Origin: Pseudobdellovibrio sp.
GTDB taxonomy: Bacteria; Bdellovibrionota; Bdellovibrionia; Bdellovibrionales; Bdellovibrionaceae
Assembly (NCBI GenBank): GCA_025449725.1
Contig: JANWIU010000006.1
Span: forward strand, 1-9,118
Reading direction: 5' to 3'
Length of the DNA stretch: 9,118 bases
Positions 1-6,232 of this stretch are shown here, piece after piece. Position numbers and translations under genes: made by a program. The first letter of the stretch is position 1. Each line of letters begins with the position of its first letter. Under the pieces are notes generated by a model, which was not told the origin of the DNA, made no database searches, and saw nothing but the letters and a program-made list of their open reading frames with translations.

Positions 1-1115
1 AGCGGCGCACACTTCTGCTGGCCGCAACCAGCCTGCATCTTCTGGCGTCGCTGCTATTTTTTAAAAATATGTGGGTGGCTGACCGGCAGTTTCCGGTTAT
101 TCCACCTGCAGATTGGCTGATGGCCGTGCCGGCAGTCGTTCATAGTATTTTGTATTATCTTTCTGTGTCAGCTGCACTGGCCGGAGTGATATTTTGCAGG
201 CGATGGCCTAATGCTAGTTCCCTGGCGATTATTATTTTGCTAAGTCTATCGTGCACTTTGGATTTTTTAAGATTGCAACCTGCCATCTTCTTGGCGCTAC
301 TGGCGCTGTCATTATCTTTGATAGACAAATCAACGGTCAGCATGCAACTGGTTTTCATTCTGGCCTACCTTTGGACCGGGTTTCAAAAACTGAACTTTAA
401 TTTTATTTTATTTGGGTTCAAAAGATTGATAGGTGACCTATTTCCTGCAATTCCGTCGGAATGGTTTTCGGTTATGGCTGTGGTTATAGTCGTCTTCGAA
501 ATGTCTGTGGGTCTTCTGTTGCTTTCTAAAAAAACCAGAAGCTTCGGTGTTTTGGCTGCAGCGGCCCTTCACTCAAATATTCTACTGTTATTGAGCCCTC
601 TTTTTTTAAATTGGGAACCTTTTGTTTGGTCATGGAATACTTGGATGATGGTGTCTGTTGCAATTTTGTTCTACCGTTCAGAAAACACGTGGGTGTCCCG
701 AACTTCGACTTCTGCTATTATTGTTGTACTTTTATTTTGTGTCATAGCCCCTATTTCAAATATTTTCGGCTGGTGGAATGACAATCTGTGCTTTAAATTT
801 TACTCTTCGAACACACGCGGGGCGGCCATAAAACTATACGAAGGAAGTTTATGGCATGAAGCCCCACTATTTGAAAAAGCCATCGTTCGTAAAGGATTAA
901 TCAACATCGCCGAATGGGGCTTTACTGAAACCGGCGCGCCGGAATTTACTAATGAATGGTACTATAAAGATTTTTTCAGAGAAGTTTGCAATCGCCTTAA
1001 AGTACCGGCCGGAGACAAATCAATTAGCCTGTTCATTACGGATATACCCGAAAGAATGACCGGAAAAATTCAAAGACAGGAATACTTCTGTTCAGATGTT
1101 AATCAAACATTTTAA
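1..1115 (+). CDS. Polytopic membrane protein, HTTM / vitamin-K-carboxylase-like (5'-truncated by window edge)
   Basis: The reading frame is open from base 3, so the first ATG (69) is probably internal: codons 3-68 already encode a hydrophobic helix ending just before it. Numbering from that Met, further membrane segments lie near residues 18-42, 51-85, 92-116, 132-152, 158-180, 186-202 and 214-234. A soluble C-terminal part of about 110 residues follows. The segment LRLQPAIF (67-74) and the helix with YLWTGFQKLNFNF (100-112) resemble the HTTM/VKGC-like bacterial membrane family. That assignment is from memory of family patterns, not a search. The role of such bacterial proteins is mostly unknown; a lipid or membrane-associated oxidation role is only inference. 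The 3' end overlaps the convergent oxygenase gene by 17 bases including both stops. A generic DoxX-like membrane protein is the main alternative. Confidence 0.6.
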   Translation, partial: RRTLLLAATSLHLLASLLFFKNMWVADRQFPVIPPADWLMAVPAVVHSILYYLSVSAALAGVIFCRRWPNASSLAIIILLSLSCTLDFLRLQPAIFLALLALSLSLIDKSTVSMQLVFILAYLWTGFQKLNFNFILFGFKRLIGDLFPAIPSEWFSVMAVVIVVFEMSVGLLLLSKKTRSFGVLAAAALHSNILLLLSPLFLNWEPFVWSWNTWMMVSVAILFYRSENTWVSRTSTSAIIVVLLFCVIAPISNIFGWWNDNLCFKFYSSNTRGAAIKLYEGSLWHEAPLFEKAIVRKGLINIAEWGFTETGAPEFTNEWYYKDFFREVCNRLKVPAGDKSISLFITDIPERMTGKIQRQEYFCSDVNQTF

Positions 1116-1767
1116 AGCGCCGGGCCTGCGGCAGCTTCATGGCCCAACTTAACAAGGAGAATCTTGTTACGTCGCCAGTCACATCACTGACAGCGTGTTC
1201 AAGATTGTCAGCAATCGGTGCGATGAGCGCACCATATGATCCGCTGTTGTGCACCTGAAAAAGAACCTCACGGGTTTTGGAGTTTCGCATAGTGAAAACT
1301 CCACCATCGTACTTTTGCGGAGTAATATTAATCGAAACTAAAAAGTAACGGTTGCCGTCGTTGTCATCATGAAATCCGTATCCGCGTTTTTCATTTGCGT
1401 CTGACACATAAGCGTGACCTTTCATTTGGCCAATTGGTCCGCTGCCGGTTACGGCTTCTAAAAATTCAATGTAATTTTTTTGGTTAATCAAATAATTATA
1501 TTCTTTAATAAAGTCCGGATGCGATTTGTATTCGATCGCAACGTAGTCTCTTCCGGCTTGAGCTTTAAAGAAATCCGCCAAGTTTTCGGGACTAAAATAT
1601 TTTTGAAAATGTTCTGCCAAAAAAGGGTCGAAGAAATTTTTCAAATATAGATAACCCTGCGATTTATATTCCTGGTGCAGTAAAGCTGTTACACTTGGTT
1701 CAACGCCGTATTTTACGATGCTCATTAAAGTTATGTCCTGGGCCGGTGACTTCAACTTTATCTCCAT
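1099..1767 (-). CDS. Fe(II)/2-oxoglutarate-dependent oxygenase (HDD type), 222 aa
   Basis: A soluble cytoplasmic protein with no signal peptide. The double-stranded beta-helix motif is visible: His133-Asp134-Asp135 (GYGFHDDNDGNRYF) gives the HxD metal pair, His191 (DNLEHAVSDV) the third iron ligand, and Arg202 (TRFSLLSW) the 2-oxoglutarate salt bridge, 11 residues on. Such enzymes couple 2OG and O2 to hydroxylation or related oxidation; an Asp in place of Gly argues for hydroxylase rather than halogenase chemistry. A GGVFTMRNS strand (155-163) is typical of the small 2OG-Fe fold, and the overall sequence differs from the three PhyH paralogues nearby. The start is uncertain: the ATG at 1767 has no good ribosome site. 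Met15 (ATG at 1725) follows AGGA with about 10 bases spacing and may be the true start. Divergent from the 1865 gene, so they share a 97-base promoter region. Substrate unknown. Confidence 0.82.
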   Translation of the reverse strand: MEIKLKSPAQDITLMSIVKYGVEPSVTALLHQEYKSQGYLYLKNFFDPFLAEHFQKYFSPENLADFFKAQAGRDYVAIEYKSHPDFIKEYNYLINQKNYIEFLEAVTGSGPIGQMKGHAYVSDANEKRGYGFHDDNDGNRYFLVSINITPQKYDGGVFTMRNSKTREVLFQVHNSGSYGALIAPIADNLEHAVSDVTGDVTRFSLLSWAMKLPQARRFKMFD

Positions 1768-1781
1768 TTGTAACGACTACC

Positions 1782-1811
1782 AGATTACCAGCTCTCTATA
1801 GAACTACACAA
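1782..1811 (-). promoter_or_regulatory. Possible promoter for the minus-strand 2OG oxygenase
   Basis: On the minus strand TTGTGT (1806-1811) is followed after 18 bases by TAATCT (1782-1787), a weak match to sigma-70 -35/-10 boxes. Transcription would begin slightly upstream of the ATG at 1767. It lies back to back with the candidate plus-strand promoter of the 1865 gene. This is a consensus match only and could be chance in AT-rich DNA. Confidence 0.22.
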
Positions 1812-1829
1812 CCCATGATCGGCGTTGAG

Positions 1830-1858
1830 TTGACTATAATTTCAGTCCAGTCTAGCAT
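1830..1858 (+). promoter_or_regulatory. Putative promoter placing transcription start at the ATG (leaderless candidate)
   Basis: TTGACT (1830-1835), a 17-base spacer, then TAGCAT (1853-1858), leaving exactly six bases before the ATG at 1865. There is no Shine-Dalgarno-like sequence in front of that ATG. A start site 6-7 bases after the -10 box would fall on the start codon, giving a leaderless mRNA. The same spacing recurs ahead of two other genes in this window. Confidence 0.35.
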
Positions 1859-1864
1859 AACTAA

Positions 1865-2644
1865 ATGCCTCCTCTGAAATCTCTCACTCAAAATGAAATT
1901 AAATCTTTTCAGGAAGATGGCTTTACAAAAGTCGGGCACAAGATTTTTAGCGATAAAGATTTTCAGGGTTTGAAAGAAACAGTTGATAACATTCTGATGG
2001 CCCACGGGAACAAGACAGACACAACGGCAGTCGGCTTTGTACATTTTAGAAATCCAGAAATTTTATTTTGGATTTTGTCTGATAATGTTTTGGATATTTG
2101 TGAAGACGTCTACGGACCTAATATCGGTTTATTGGGTTGTACTATTTTTTATAAAAAGGCGAACACACCGGACAAAGCCTACTGGCATACAGATACGGCG
2201 CGAATTGTTCGTGATAATCTATTTGAAAACAAAAATGATTTGCTGAACATGACCATTTCTCTGACGGAGACTTCGACTTCGAACGGTTGTCTTCGGCTTT
2301 TACCCGGATCGCACTTAAAGCACTTTCCTCATGATTGGAATGCGCCGATTAACGGACTTATTCAGAATCCCGTATCTATTAGAGAAGAAATTCTCGATTT
2401 GAAGTCGGCAAAATTTATGGAGTTAAATGAAAACGAAGCCTCCATACACAACGTCAACACAGTTCACGGAAGCGAAGCAAACTTAAGTAACGTCGATCGC
2501 ATCACTCTAAGCTGCCGCTTCTTTTCAGCTTCGCACCGCTGTAACGTTGATAATTTTATCAAAAATAACATTCTGCCCCGACCTTATTTAGTCAGAGGGA
2601 ATGACGTGGCGAACTCTCAGTTAAAGGGGCTCTTTCTCAAATAG
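1865..2644 (+). CDS. Phytanoyl-CoA dioxygenase (PhyH) superfamily oxygenase, copy 1, 259 aa
   Basis: Fe(II)/2OG oxygenase of the PhyH superfamily, at the usual length. The metal pair is His108-x-Asp110 (AYWHTDTAR), the third ligand His201 (NTVHGSEAN), and the 2OG-binding Arg212 (DRITLSCRF). The core motif NGCLRLLPGSH (140-150) is characteristic of PhyH. The N-terminus reads LTQNEIKSFQEDGF, the standard opening helix of the family, and aligns with the openings of the copies at 3957 and 6330, supporting the chosen ATG. No signal peptide, so cytoplasmic. Members hydroxylate carbons in lipids, amino acids, alkaloids or natural products; the substrate here is not readable. No ribosome site precedes the ATG, and the promoter candidate at 1830-1858 suggests a leaderless transcript. 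A 134-base gap separates it from the next gene, which may have its own promoter. Confidence 0.9.
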   Translation: MPPLKSLTQNEIKSFQEDGFTKVGHKIFSDKDFQGLKETVDNILMAHGNKTDTTAVGFVHFRNPEILFWILSDNVLDICEDVYGPNIGLLGCTIFYKKANTPDKAYWHTDTARIVRDNLFENKNDLLNMTISLTETSTSNGCLRLLPGSHLKHFPHDWNAPINGLIQNPVSIREEILDLKSAKFMELNENEASIHNVNTVHGSEANLSNVDRITLSCRFFSASHRCNVDNFIKNNILPRPYLVRGNDVANSQLKGLFLK

Positions 2645-2696
2645 CCTGGGCCTGTTCGAATTAAGGCGAATTGTCAGCCAATGGTCTCATTTTAAG

Positions 2697-2712
2697 TCAG
2701 TCTAGTGACTGA
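2697..2712. repeat. Short perfect inverted repeat in the intergenic gap
   Basis: TCAGTC, loop TAGT, GACTGA: six base pairs with a four-base loop, about 30 bases before the -35 candidate of the 2779 gene. There is no T-run after it, so it does not look like an intrinsic terminator. It could be an operator or chance. The 8-mer CAGTCTAG inside it also occurs at 1848-1855, in the promoter region of the 1865 gene. Confidence 0.25.
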
Positions 2713-2743
2713 GTAAGAGTCGACGAAATTTCACTACAAAGAG

Positions 2744-2772
2744 TTGTTTTTTTAGGCAATGTCAGATAGTCT
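2744..2772 (+). promoter_or_regulatory. Putative promoter of the binding-protein operon (leaderless candidate)
   Basis: TTGTTT (2744-2749), 17-base spacer, TAGTCT (2767-2772), then six bases to the ATG at 2779. The -10 match is weak, but the spacing is identical to that ahead of the 1865 gene and the minus-strand gene ending at 6220. No Shine-Dalgarno sequence is present. TAATAT at 2772-2777 is an alternative -10, but it would put the start site inside the coding region. Confidence 0.28.
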
Positions 2773-2778
2773 AATATT

Positions 2779-3771
2779 ATGAAAAGACGGGACTTTTTTG
2801 TAAACTCCGCTTGTGCAGCTGCACTGATCAGTAATCCATTTTTTGGCGTTTTTTCTGAGAATTCCAAAATTAAAATCGGTATTATAACTCAACTTTTCAG
2901 ATCTTCAGGTTACGGCAGTTTTAAGAATTCAAAATCTATTACTCACTACGCTACTTTTAAAGAGGCTTACGCTGACCTTTTAGAAAATAAGATCGATGTC
3001 TTAATTACTTCTCCAAAAATGTTAAGCGTATTCAAGCCAGAATTTTCTTTAGTTGATGCGCACGTTTCTGAATCGGAAGACATTAAGAGAAAATGGCTTC
3101 AAGACAGTCATGCCTTTGCTTCAAACTTTCATGCGCAAAATAGTTTAAAATCTGACTTTGTCGGAAGCTTATCATCGTTAAAAATCAGACTTTCTAATTT
3201 GGGTTTACAAGAACTCAGCCAGTGGAAGGGCCGCCAAAAAGCCGTAGCCGTCGCTGCCACCGGTGTAGACGCCATTATTTTTGACCATATGGGTTTTTAC
3301 GTAAGACAAGAACCTTCTATGTTAAAGCTCTCTATGCAGTTAGTAGAGCTTTCTCAGAACCATTTAAATTTAACCAACGCTTATGCACCGGCTTTATTTT
3401 TAAATGCTTTTGAACAAAATAGAAAAATCGATATTCATCCTTGTCAGCCACCGTTTCAAAATCTTGTGATGGTTGATAATCTTTCAGGTGCCGGAACGCC
3501 GATAGAACTGGTTTACAAAAATGATTCTCAAGAGATTGAGAAACTTCGCTCATCGTTGCAGTCTTCACTTAGCCAAGACGAGCACTTCCAAAAGGTTGCA
3601 CTAAGTGCGATTTTGGATTTACCTAACTTTACTTTTTCTGATCAATTACCATCGGCACTAAGCACAGAAGTAGCCTCATACGGCCAAATTCACCTTAAGG
3701 CGCTCAAAGGGCACTTTGAAGTAAATCAAGCGTTTATGAACAACTTTGAGCATTTAAAGGGAAAATCATGA
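2779..3771 (+). CDS. Tat-exported periplasmic binding protein, TRAP/DctP-like, 330 aa
   Basis: The N-terminus MKRRDFFVNSACAAALI carries a twin-arginine motif (Arg3-Arg4-x-Phe6) followed by a short hydrophobic stretch, so export by the Tat pathway with cleavage near residues 25-28 is likely. The mature part begins KIKIGII, like the first strand of a solute-binding fold. The segment from about 58 to 95, with KIDVLITSP then FKPEFSLVDAH, resembles DctP-type TRAP substrate-binding proteins, where an analogous 'D(V/M)...SP' stretch precedes the ligand cleft. Later landmarks are DAIIFDHMGF (164-173) and PFQNLVMVDN (225-234). No TRAP membrane subunits are in the window, so if it binds a ligand it acts alone or with a distant transporter. 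It heads a run of four genes; its stop overlaps the next start (ATGA at 3768-3771). Family assignment is tentative; export is better supported. Confidence 0.7.
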   Translation: MKRRDFFVNSACAAALISNPFFGVFSENSKIKIGIITQLFRSSGYGSFKNSKSITHYATFKEAYADLLENKIDVLITSPKMLSVFKPEFSLVDAHVSESEDIKRKWLQDSHAFASNFHAQNSLKSDFVGSLSSLKIRLSNLGLQELSQWKGRQKAVAVAATGVDAIIFDHMGFYVRQEPSMLKLSMQLVELSQNHLNLTNAYAPALFLNAFEQNRKIDIHPCQPPFQNLVMVDNLSGAGTPIELVYKNDSQEIEKLRSSLQSSLSQDEHFQKVALSAILDLPNFTFSDQLPSALSTEVASYGQIHLKALKGHFEVNQAFMNNFEHLKGKS

Positions 3772-3935
3772 GCGACAATAACAACAATGATTCCGGCGAT
3801 AAAAATCCGAAGGACATAGAAAAATTTTCTGAAGAAGAGAGAAAAGAAGTTATTGAAAAAATGCGACAGTATTTAGCTGCTGATGATGGCGATAAAGTTA
3901 TCCTGTACGCTTCGCTCTCTAAAGTTCTTTTATAG
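3768..3935 (+). CDS. Small acidic 55-residue protein, translationally coupled
   Basis: ATG at 3768 shares ATGA with the stop of the preceding gene and TAG closes at 3933-3935. The product starts MSDNNNNDSGDKNPKD, a polar disordered leader. It continues with a charged helix-like stretch (about residues 16-37, with EEERKEVIEKMRQYL) and a hydrophobic end (VILYASLSKVLL). I do not recognise the family. The ATGA overlap, absence of in-frame stops and position inside a same-strand run (next gene starts 21 bases later) make it likely to be a real gene. By context it could be an adaptor for the exported protein, a carrier or substrate peptide for the neighbouring oxygenase and PP-loop enzyme, or a small regulator. 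None of these is shown by sequence. Confidence 0.68.
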   Translation: MSDNNNNDSGDKNPKDIEKFSEEERKEVIEKMRQYLAADDGDKVILYASLSKVLL

Positions 3936-3956
3936 TATTCAACAAATGAGATTCCT

Positions 3957-4748
3957 GTGGCGGGCATAATTCTAACAGAAGAAATGCGTCAAGCATTCGA
4001 ACGAGACGCGTTTCTAAATATTAAACAACCTTTGTTCCAAACAGCCGACTTTTTGAGGCTGAGAGACTATTTGTTATCTTATGTTCTGGCCTTACCTGAA
4101 GAGCTAAGAGGTACTTACTTTACCGGAAATCGTGCGGTACGAAGACCCTTGTATCAGGACTGGGTCAGCGCGCCTGTATTGGTGAATCTTGTCGAACAAA
4201 TTTTAGGTTCTAACATTGCCTATTTTAATTTTGCACTTTGCTACAAGCCGCCTAAGTCACAGTTTCGAGTGGGGCCACATATTGATTCGCATTTTTGGGT
4301 CGAAACCAAGTGTGTAGATCCGAATAAAGTTCTAACAGTGTTTATTCCTTTAACCTCCATCAAAAAAAATGAAGGCTGTTTGCGGGTAATTCCGGGCCTG
4401 AATGAATGTAAATTGTATCAGCATAAAAAACTTGATCCGCAGTTTAATTATTTTCACTGGGAAATTGACGATAAAAACATAGACCTGACAAATCTAGTTG
4501 ATGTTGAAATGGAAGCCAATCACGTGTGTCTGTTAAAAAGCGGGTTGGTACACGGTAGTGACTGCAACAGCAGTAACGATCATCGGTTGGGGCTTACCAT
4601 TCGTTACATTTCAGCAGATGCCAAGTACACTCCGCAGGTAGATGATCCCCGCAAAATGATTCTTCTAAAAGGCGAAAATATTGCCGGTAACGACTATCAA
4701 AAAATGGACAGCGCACAGTTTGTTGGTGGTTTTTCATGGAGCAGCTAA
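3957..4748 (+). CDS. Phytanoyl-CoA dioxygenase (PhyH) superfamily oxygenase, copy 2, 263 aa
   Basis: PhyH-type Fe(II)/2OG oxygenase. Metal pair His108-x-Asp110 (GPHIDSHFW), third iron ligand His199 (GLVHGSDCN), and 2OG-binding Arg210 (DHRLGLTIRY). The core loop NEGCLRVIPG (138-147) matches the family. The start is GTG at 3957: it keeps the opening LTEEMRQAFERDAF, which aligns with the N-termini of the copies at 1865 and 6330. The in-frame ATG at 3984 would delete half of that helix. The ribosome site is weak (GAG at 3948-3950, six bases before GTG). The gene lies 21 bases after the small acidic gene, and its TAA directly abuts the GTG of the PP-loop gene, so it should be co-transcribed with both. 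Its last codons (WSS-stop) are encoded by the first unit of a 13-bp tandem repeat. Substrate unknown. Confidence 0.9.
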   Translation: MAGIILTEEMRQAFERDAFLNIKQPLFQTADFLRLRDYLLSYVLALPEELRGTYFTGNRAVRRPLYQDWVSAPVLVNLVEQILGSNIAYFNFALCYKPPKSQFRVGPHIDSHFWVETKCVDPNKVLTVFIPLTSIKKNEGCLRVIPGLNECKLYQHKKLDPQFNYFHWEIDDKNIDLTNLVDVEMEANHVCLLKSGLVHGSDCNSSNDHRLGLTIRYISADAKYTPQVDDPRKMILLKGENIAGNDYQKMDSAQFVGGFSWSS

Positions 4749-4774
4749 GTGGAGCAGTTAAATGGAGCAGCTAA
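4736..4774 (+). repeat. 13-bp tandem repeat x3 spanning a stop/start junction
   Basis: Three contiguous units: ATGGAGCAGCTAA (4736-4748), GTGGAGCAGTTAA (4749-4761) and ATGGAGCAGCTAA (4762-4774). Units 1 and 3 are identical; unit 2 differs at two positions. Unit 1 carries the stop of the PhyH gene and unit 2 opens the PP-loop gene. Each unit has a start codon, a GGAG ribosome-binding core seven bases before the next unit's start codon, and a TAA. Because 13 is not a multiple of 3, the three start codons fall in three different frames; only the GTG of unit 2 opens a long frame. Confidence 0.95.
4738..4751 (+). promoter_or_regulatory. Ribosome-binding site and GTG start of the PP-loop gene
   Basis: GGAG (4738-4741), seven-base spacer CAGCTAA containing the upstream stop, then GTG (4749-4751). 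The spacing is ideal for initiation or re-initiation by ribosomes finishing the PhyH gene. An identical arrangement (GGAG 4751-4754, ATG 4762) one unit downstream leads only to an 8-codon frame, and the ATG at 4736 leads to a 12-codon frame. Confidence 0.6.
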
Positions 4775-5717
4775 CTTGCTCCCGCTAAGAATTAGGGTTG
4801 GTTACGGACCTGACCTTCTTGAATACTCGGACTCACAAAAATTTTTTGTAAGATTTGATTCATTACAACGATTGCCTTTATCTCCATTTGAGGAGGCCGT
4901 AATTGCAGCTAAACAAATAGCTGAACAAGCTGGGTCCAAGGTTACTTTATGTTTGAGTGGGGGTCTTGATAGCGAAGCCATGGCAATGGCATTTTTGAGA
5001 TCAGGCGTTTCATTTGATGTGACCACATTGAGGTTTGCAAACGACCTTAACGTAAATGATATCGGAAGAGCTTCCGAGTTCTGCAAAAAACACAACATCA
5101 CCCAAAACTTCATCGATCTTGATGTTGTAAAGTTTTTTGAAGAGAAGAAATATTTAAACTACGTTGATCCTTATTTTTGCCCCAGTCCGGAAATCGCTAC
5201 GCAGCTTTGGTTTGCTGAACAAATCAAGCAACCTTTCGTGTGGGGTGGAGAAGCCTTCCGAATGTTCGTTAAAGACGGGATGCCCAGCCTGCAAGCGGTG
5301 TCAGAGGTCGAAGCGGTGATTTACAGATTTATTGAAAAGAAGAAGTTAAATGCTGTTCCGAATTTTCACTTCTTCACTCCGGAACTGGCGTGGGCCTTCT
5401 TTAACGTCAGCACACATTACAAAAATAAATTTTTTGAAAATGACCGACTTCCACTATTTTACGAAGAGAAGCTTTCTTTTTATCGAACCTGCGGATTTCC
5501 GCTTGAAGCCAATGCGAATAGAAGTTTGAAACTTCACGGTTTTGAGAGTCTAAAAAATTACTTTGATACTCAGGTGTTTTCAGGACAAGGGAAAACTTAT
5601 AATGAATACTTCCGCATTCCAGTTATAAAAAAGTATCCGTTTCAAGGACAGGTTTTCGTAGACATTCCGAAAACTGATAAGCTTGCAAAAAATTTACTTA
5701 ACTTATCAGTTGTGTAA
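4749..5717 (+). CDS. Stand-alone PP-loop ATP pyrophosphatase, asparagine-synthase-like, 322 aa
   Basis: The PP-loop SGGLDS at residues 70-75, after a hydrophobic strand (VTLCL), binds the ATP phosphates in N-type ATP pyrophosphatases. These form an adenylate on a carboxyl, amide or carbonyl group for attack by a nitrogen or sulfur nucleophile. A second strand with FVWGGEAF (163-170) sits where asparagine-synthetase C-terminal domains have their second nucleotide/metal loop. There is no N-terminal glutaminase domain: the first ~45 residues are short and unlike a Cys-nucleophile Ntn domain, so free ammonia, an amine or another nucleophile is expected. Cys68, 112, 144 and 248 are present, but no obvious CxxC sulfur-transfer pair. 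It directly follows the PhyH oxygenase (TAA then GTG), implying a joint pathway. The annotation 'asparagine synthase' alone would probably mislead. QueC-, ThiI- or TilS-like enzymes are less likely because their motifs are absent. Confidence 0.8.
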   Translation: MEQLNGAANLLPLRIRVGYGPDLLEYSDSQKFFVRFDSLQRLPLSPFEEAVIAAKQIAEQAGSKVTLCLSGGLDSEAMAMAFLRSGVSFDVTTLRFANDLNVNDIGRASEFCKKHNITQNFIDLDVVKFFEEKKYLNYVDPYFCPSPEIATQLWFAEQIKQPFVWGGEAFRMFVKDGMPSLQAVSEVEAVIYRFIEKKKLNAVPNFHFFTPELAWAFFNVSTHYKNKFFENDRLPLFYEEKLSFYRTCGFPLEANANRSLKLHGFESLKNYFDTQVFSGQGKTYNEYFRIPVIKKYPFQGQVFVDIPKTDKLAKNLLNLSVV

Positions 5718-5725
5718 AATCGATT

Positions 5726-6220
5726 TTACTTTTTTGGCTGTGGAGCGGGCGCAGCTTTAGGGGCCACGGCTCCAGGTTTTGGTTGTACGGCCGGTGCCGG
5801 CACCGGCGCAGCGATGACTGACTTGATAACGGCATTCGCAGTTTTATTATTCCAAAAATTCTTTTCTAAAACAGAAAGCTTTTTCGCAACCGGGCTCGAA
5901 TAAAGCTGAATAAGATAATCGAGCTCTTTTTCTGAAAAGGTCTCATATAATCTTTGCTGGAACAGATTTCCGATTTCTGATATGGCCTTGTTAAATACCG
6001 CCGTTTGCAGAAGTCTTGAGACATTTGGATCTTCCGGAGTTTTACTGATGTATCCCCTGACGCTAAATTCGCCCAGGTTATAAATCTTTTCATAACCGGC
6101 CCAGATGGCTTCCAGCTTTTGTTTTGTTGCCGGTGGAATCTGGTTTTGGCCTGCAGGTGCCTGTGCCATGACTGAAGTTGAAACAGTAAAAAATAAGATG
6201 AATCCAATGAGTATTTTCAT
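5726..6220 (-). CDS. Secreted DUF2059-like protein with Pro/Ala-rich tail, 164 aa
   Basis: A clear Sec signal peptide (MKILIGFILFFTVSTSVMA, cleavage before Gln20) directs the protein to the periplasm. Residues about 33-130 are helical; the stretch EKELDYLIQLYSSPVAKKL (97-115) matches the pattern of DUF2059 proteins, in which a conserved helix reads roughly 'eL..l..fY.sp.G.K'. The last ~28 residues are Pro/Ala/Lys-rich and low-complexity, like a flexible or surface-binding tail. Function is unknown for the family. It is transcribed against its neighbours: convergent with the PP-loop gene (8 bases between stops) and divergent from the third PhyH gene. It probably does not belong to the oxygenase pathway. 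No Shine-Dalgarno sequence is seen before the ATG. Confidence 0.8.
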   Translation of the reverse strand: MKILIGFILFFTVSTSVMAQAPAGQNQIPPATKQKLEAIWAGYEKIYNLGEFSVRGYISKTPEDPNVSRLLQTAVFNKAISEIGNLFQQRLYETFSEKELDYLIQLYSSPVAKKLSVLEKNFWNNKTANAVIKSVIAAPVPAPAVQPKPGAVAPKAAPAPQPKK

Positions 6221-6232
6221 ACAGTAACTGTA
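6220..6232. promoter_or_regulatory. 13-bp palindrome at the start of the DUF2059-like gene
   Basis: TACAGT A ACTGTA is a perfect inverted repeat with one central base. It overlaps the putative -10 box (6227-6232) and reaches the first base of the start codon. In that position a bound repressor would block transcription of the minus-strand gene. Whether anything binds it is unknown. Confidence 0.3.

Noticed and set aside
69..71. ATG at 69 as true start of the membrane protein
   Set aside because: The frame is open to the window edge and encodes a hydrophobic helix upstream, so the gene probably starts outside.
1796..2044. Minus-strand 82-codon frame over the start of PhyH copy 1
   Set aside because: It lies mostly antisense to a well-supported PhyH gene, has no recognisable motif and is explained as a shadow frame.
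4762..4788. ATG in the third repeat unit as a gene start
   Set aside because: It has a good GGAG at the right distance but runs only eight codons to a stop; only the GTG at 4749 opens the PP-loop frame.
5716..5727. AAAATCGATTTT palindrome between two convergent stops, followed by a T-rich run
   Set aside because: The stem would be only four A-T pairs around a TCGA loop, too weak for an intrinsic terminator; probably AT-rich chance.
5866..6207. 113-codon minus-strand frame overlapping the DUF2059-like gene
   Set aside because: Same strand, shifted frame; the other frame has a clear signal peptide and family pattern, this one has neither.
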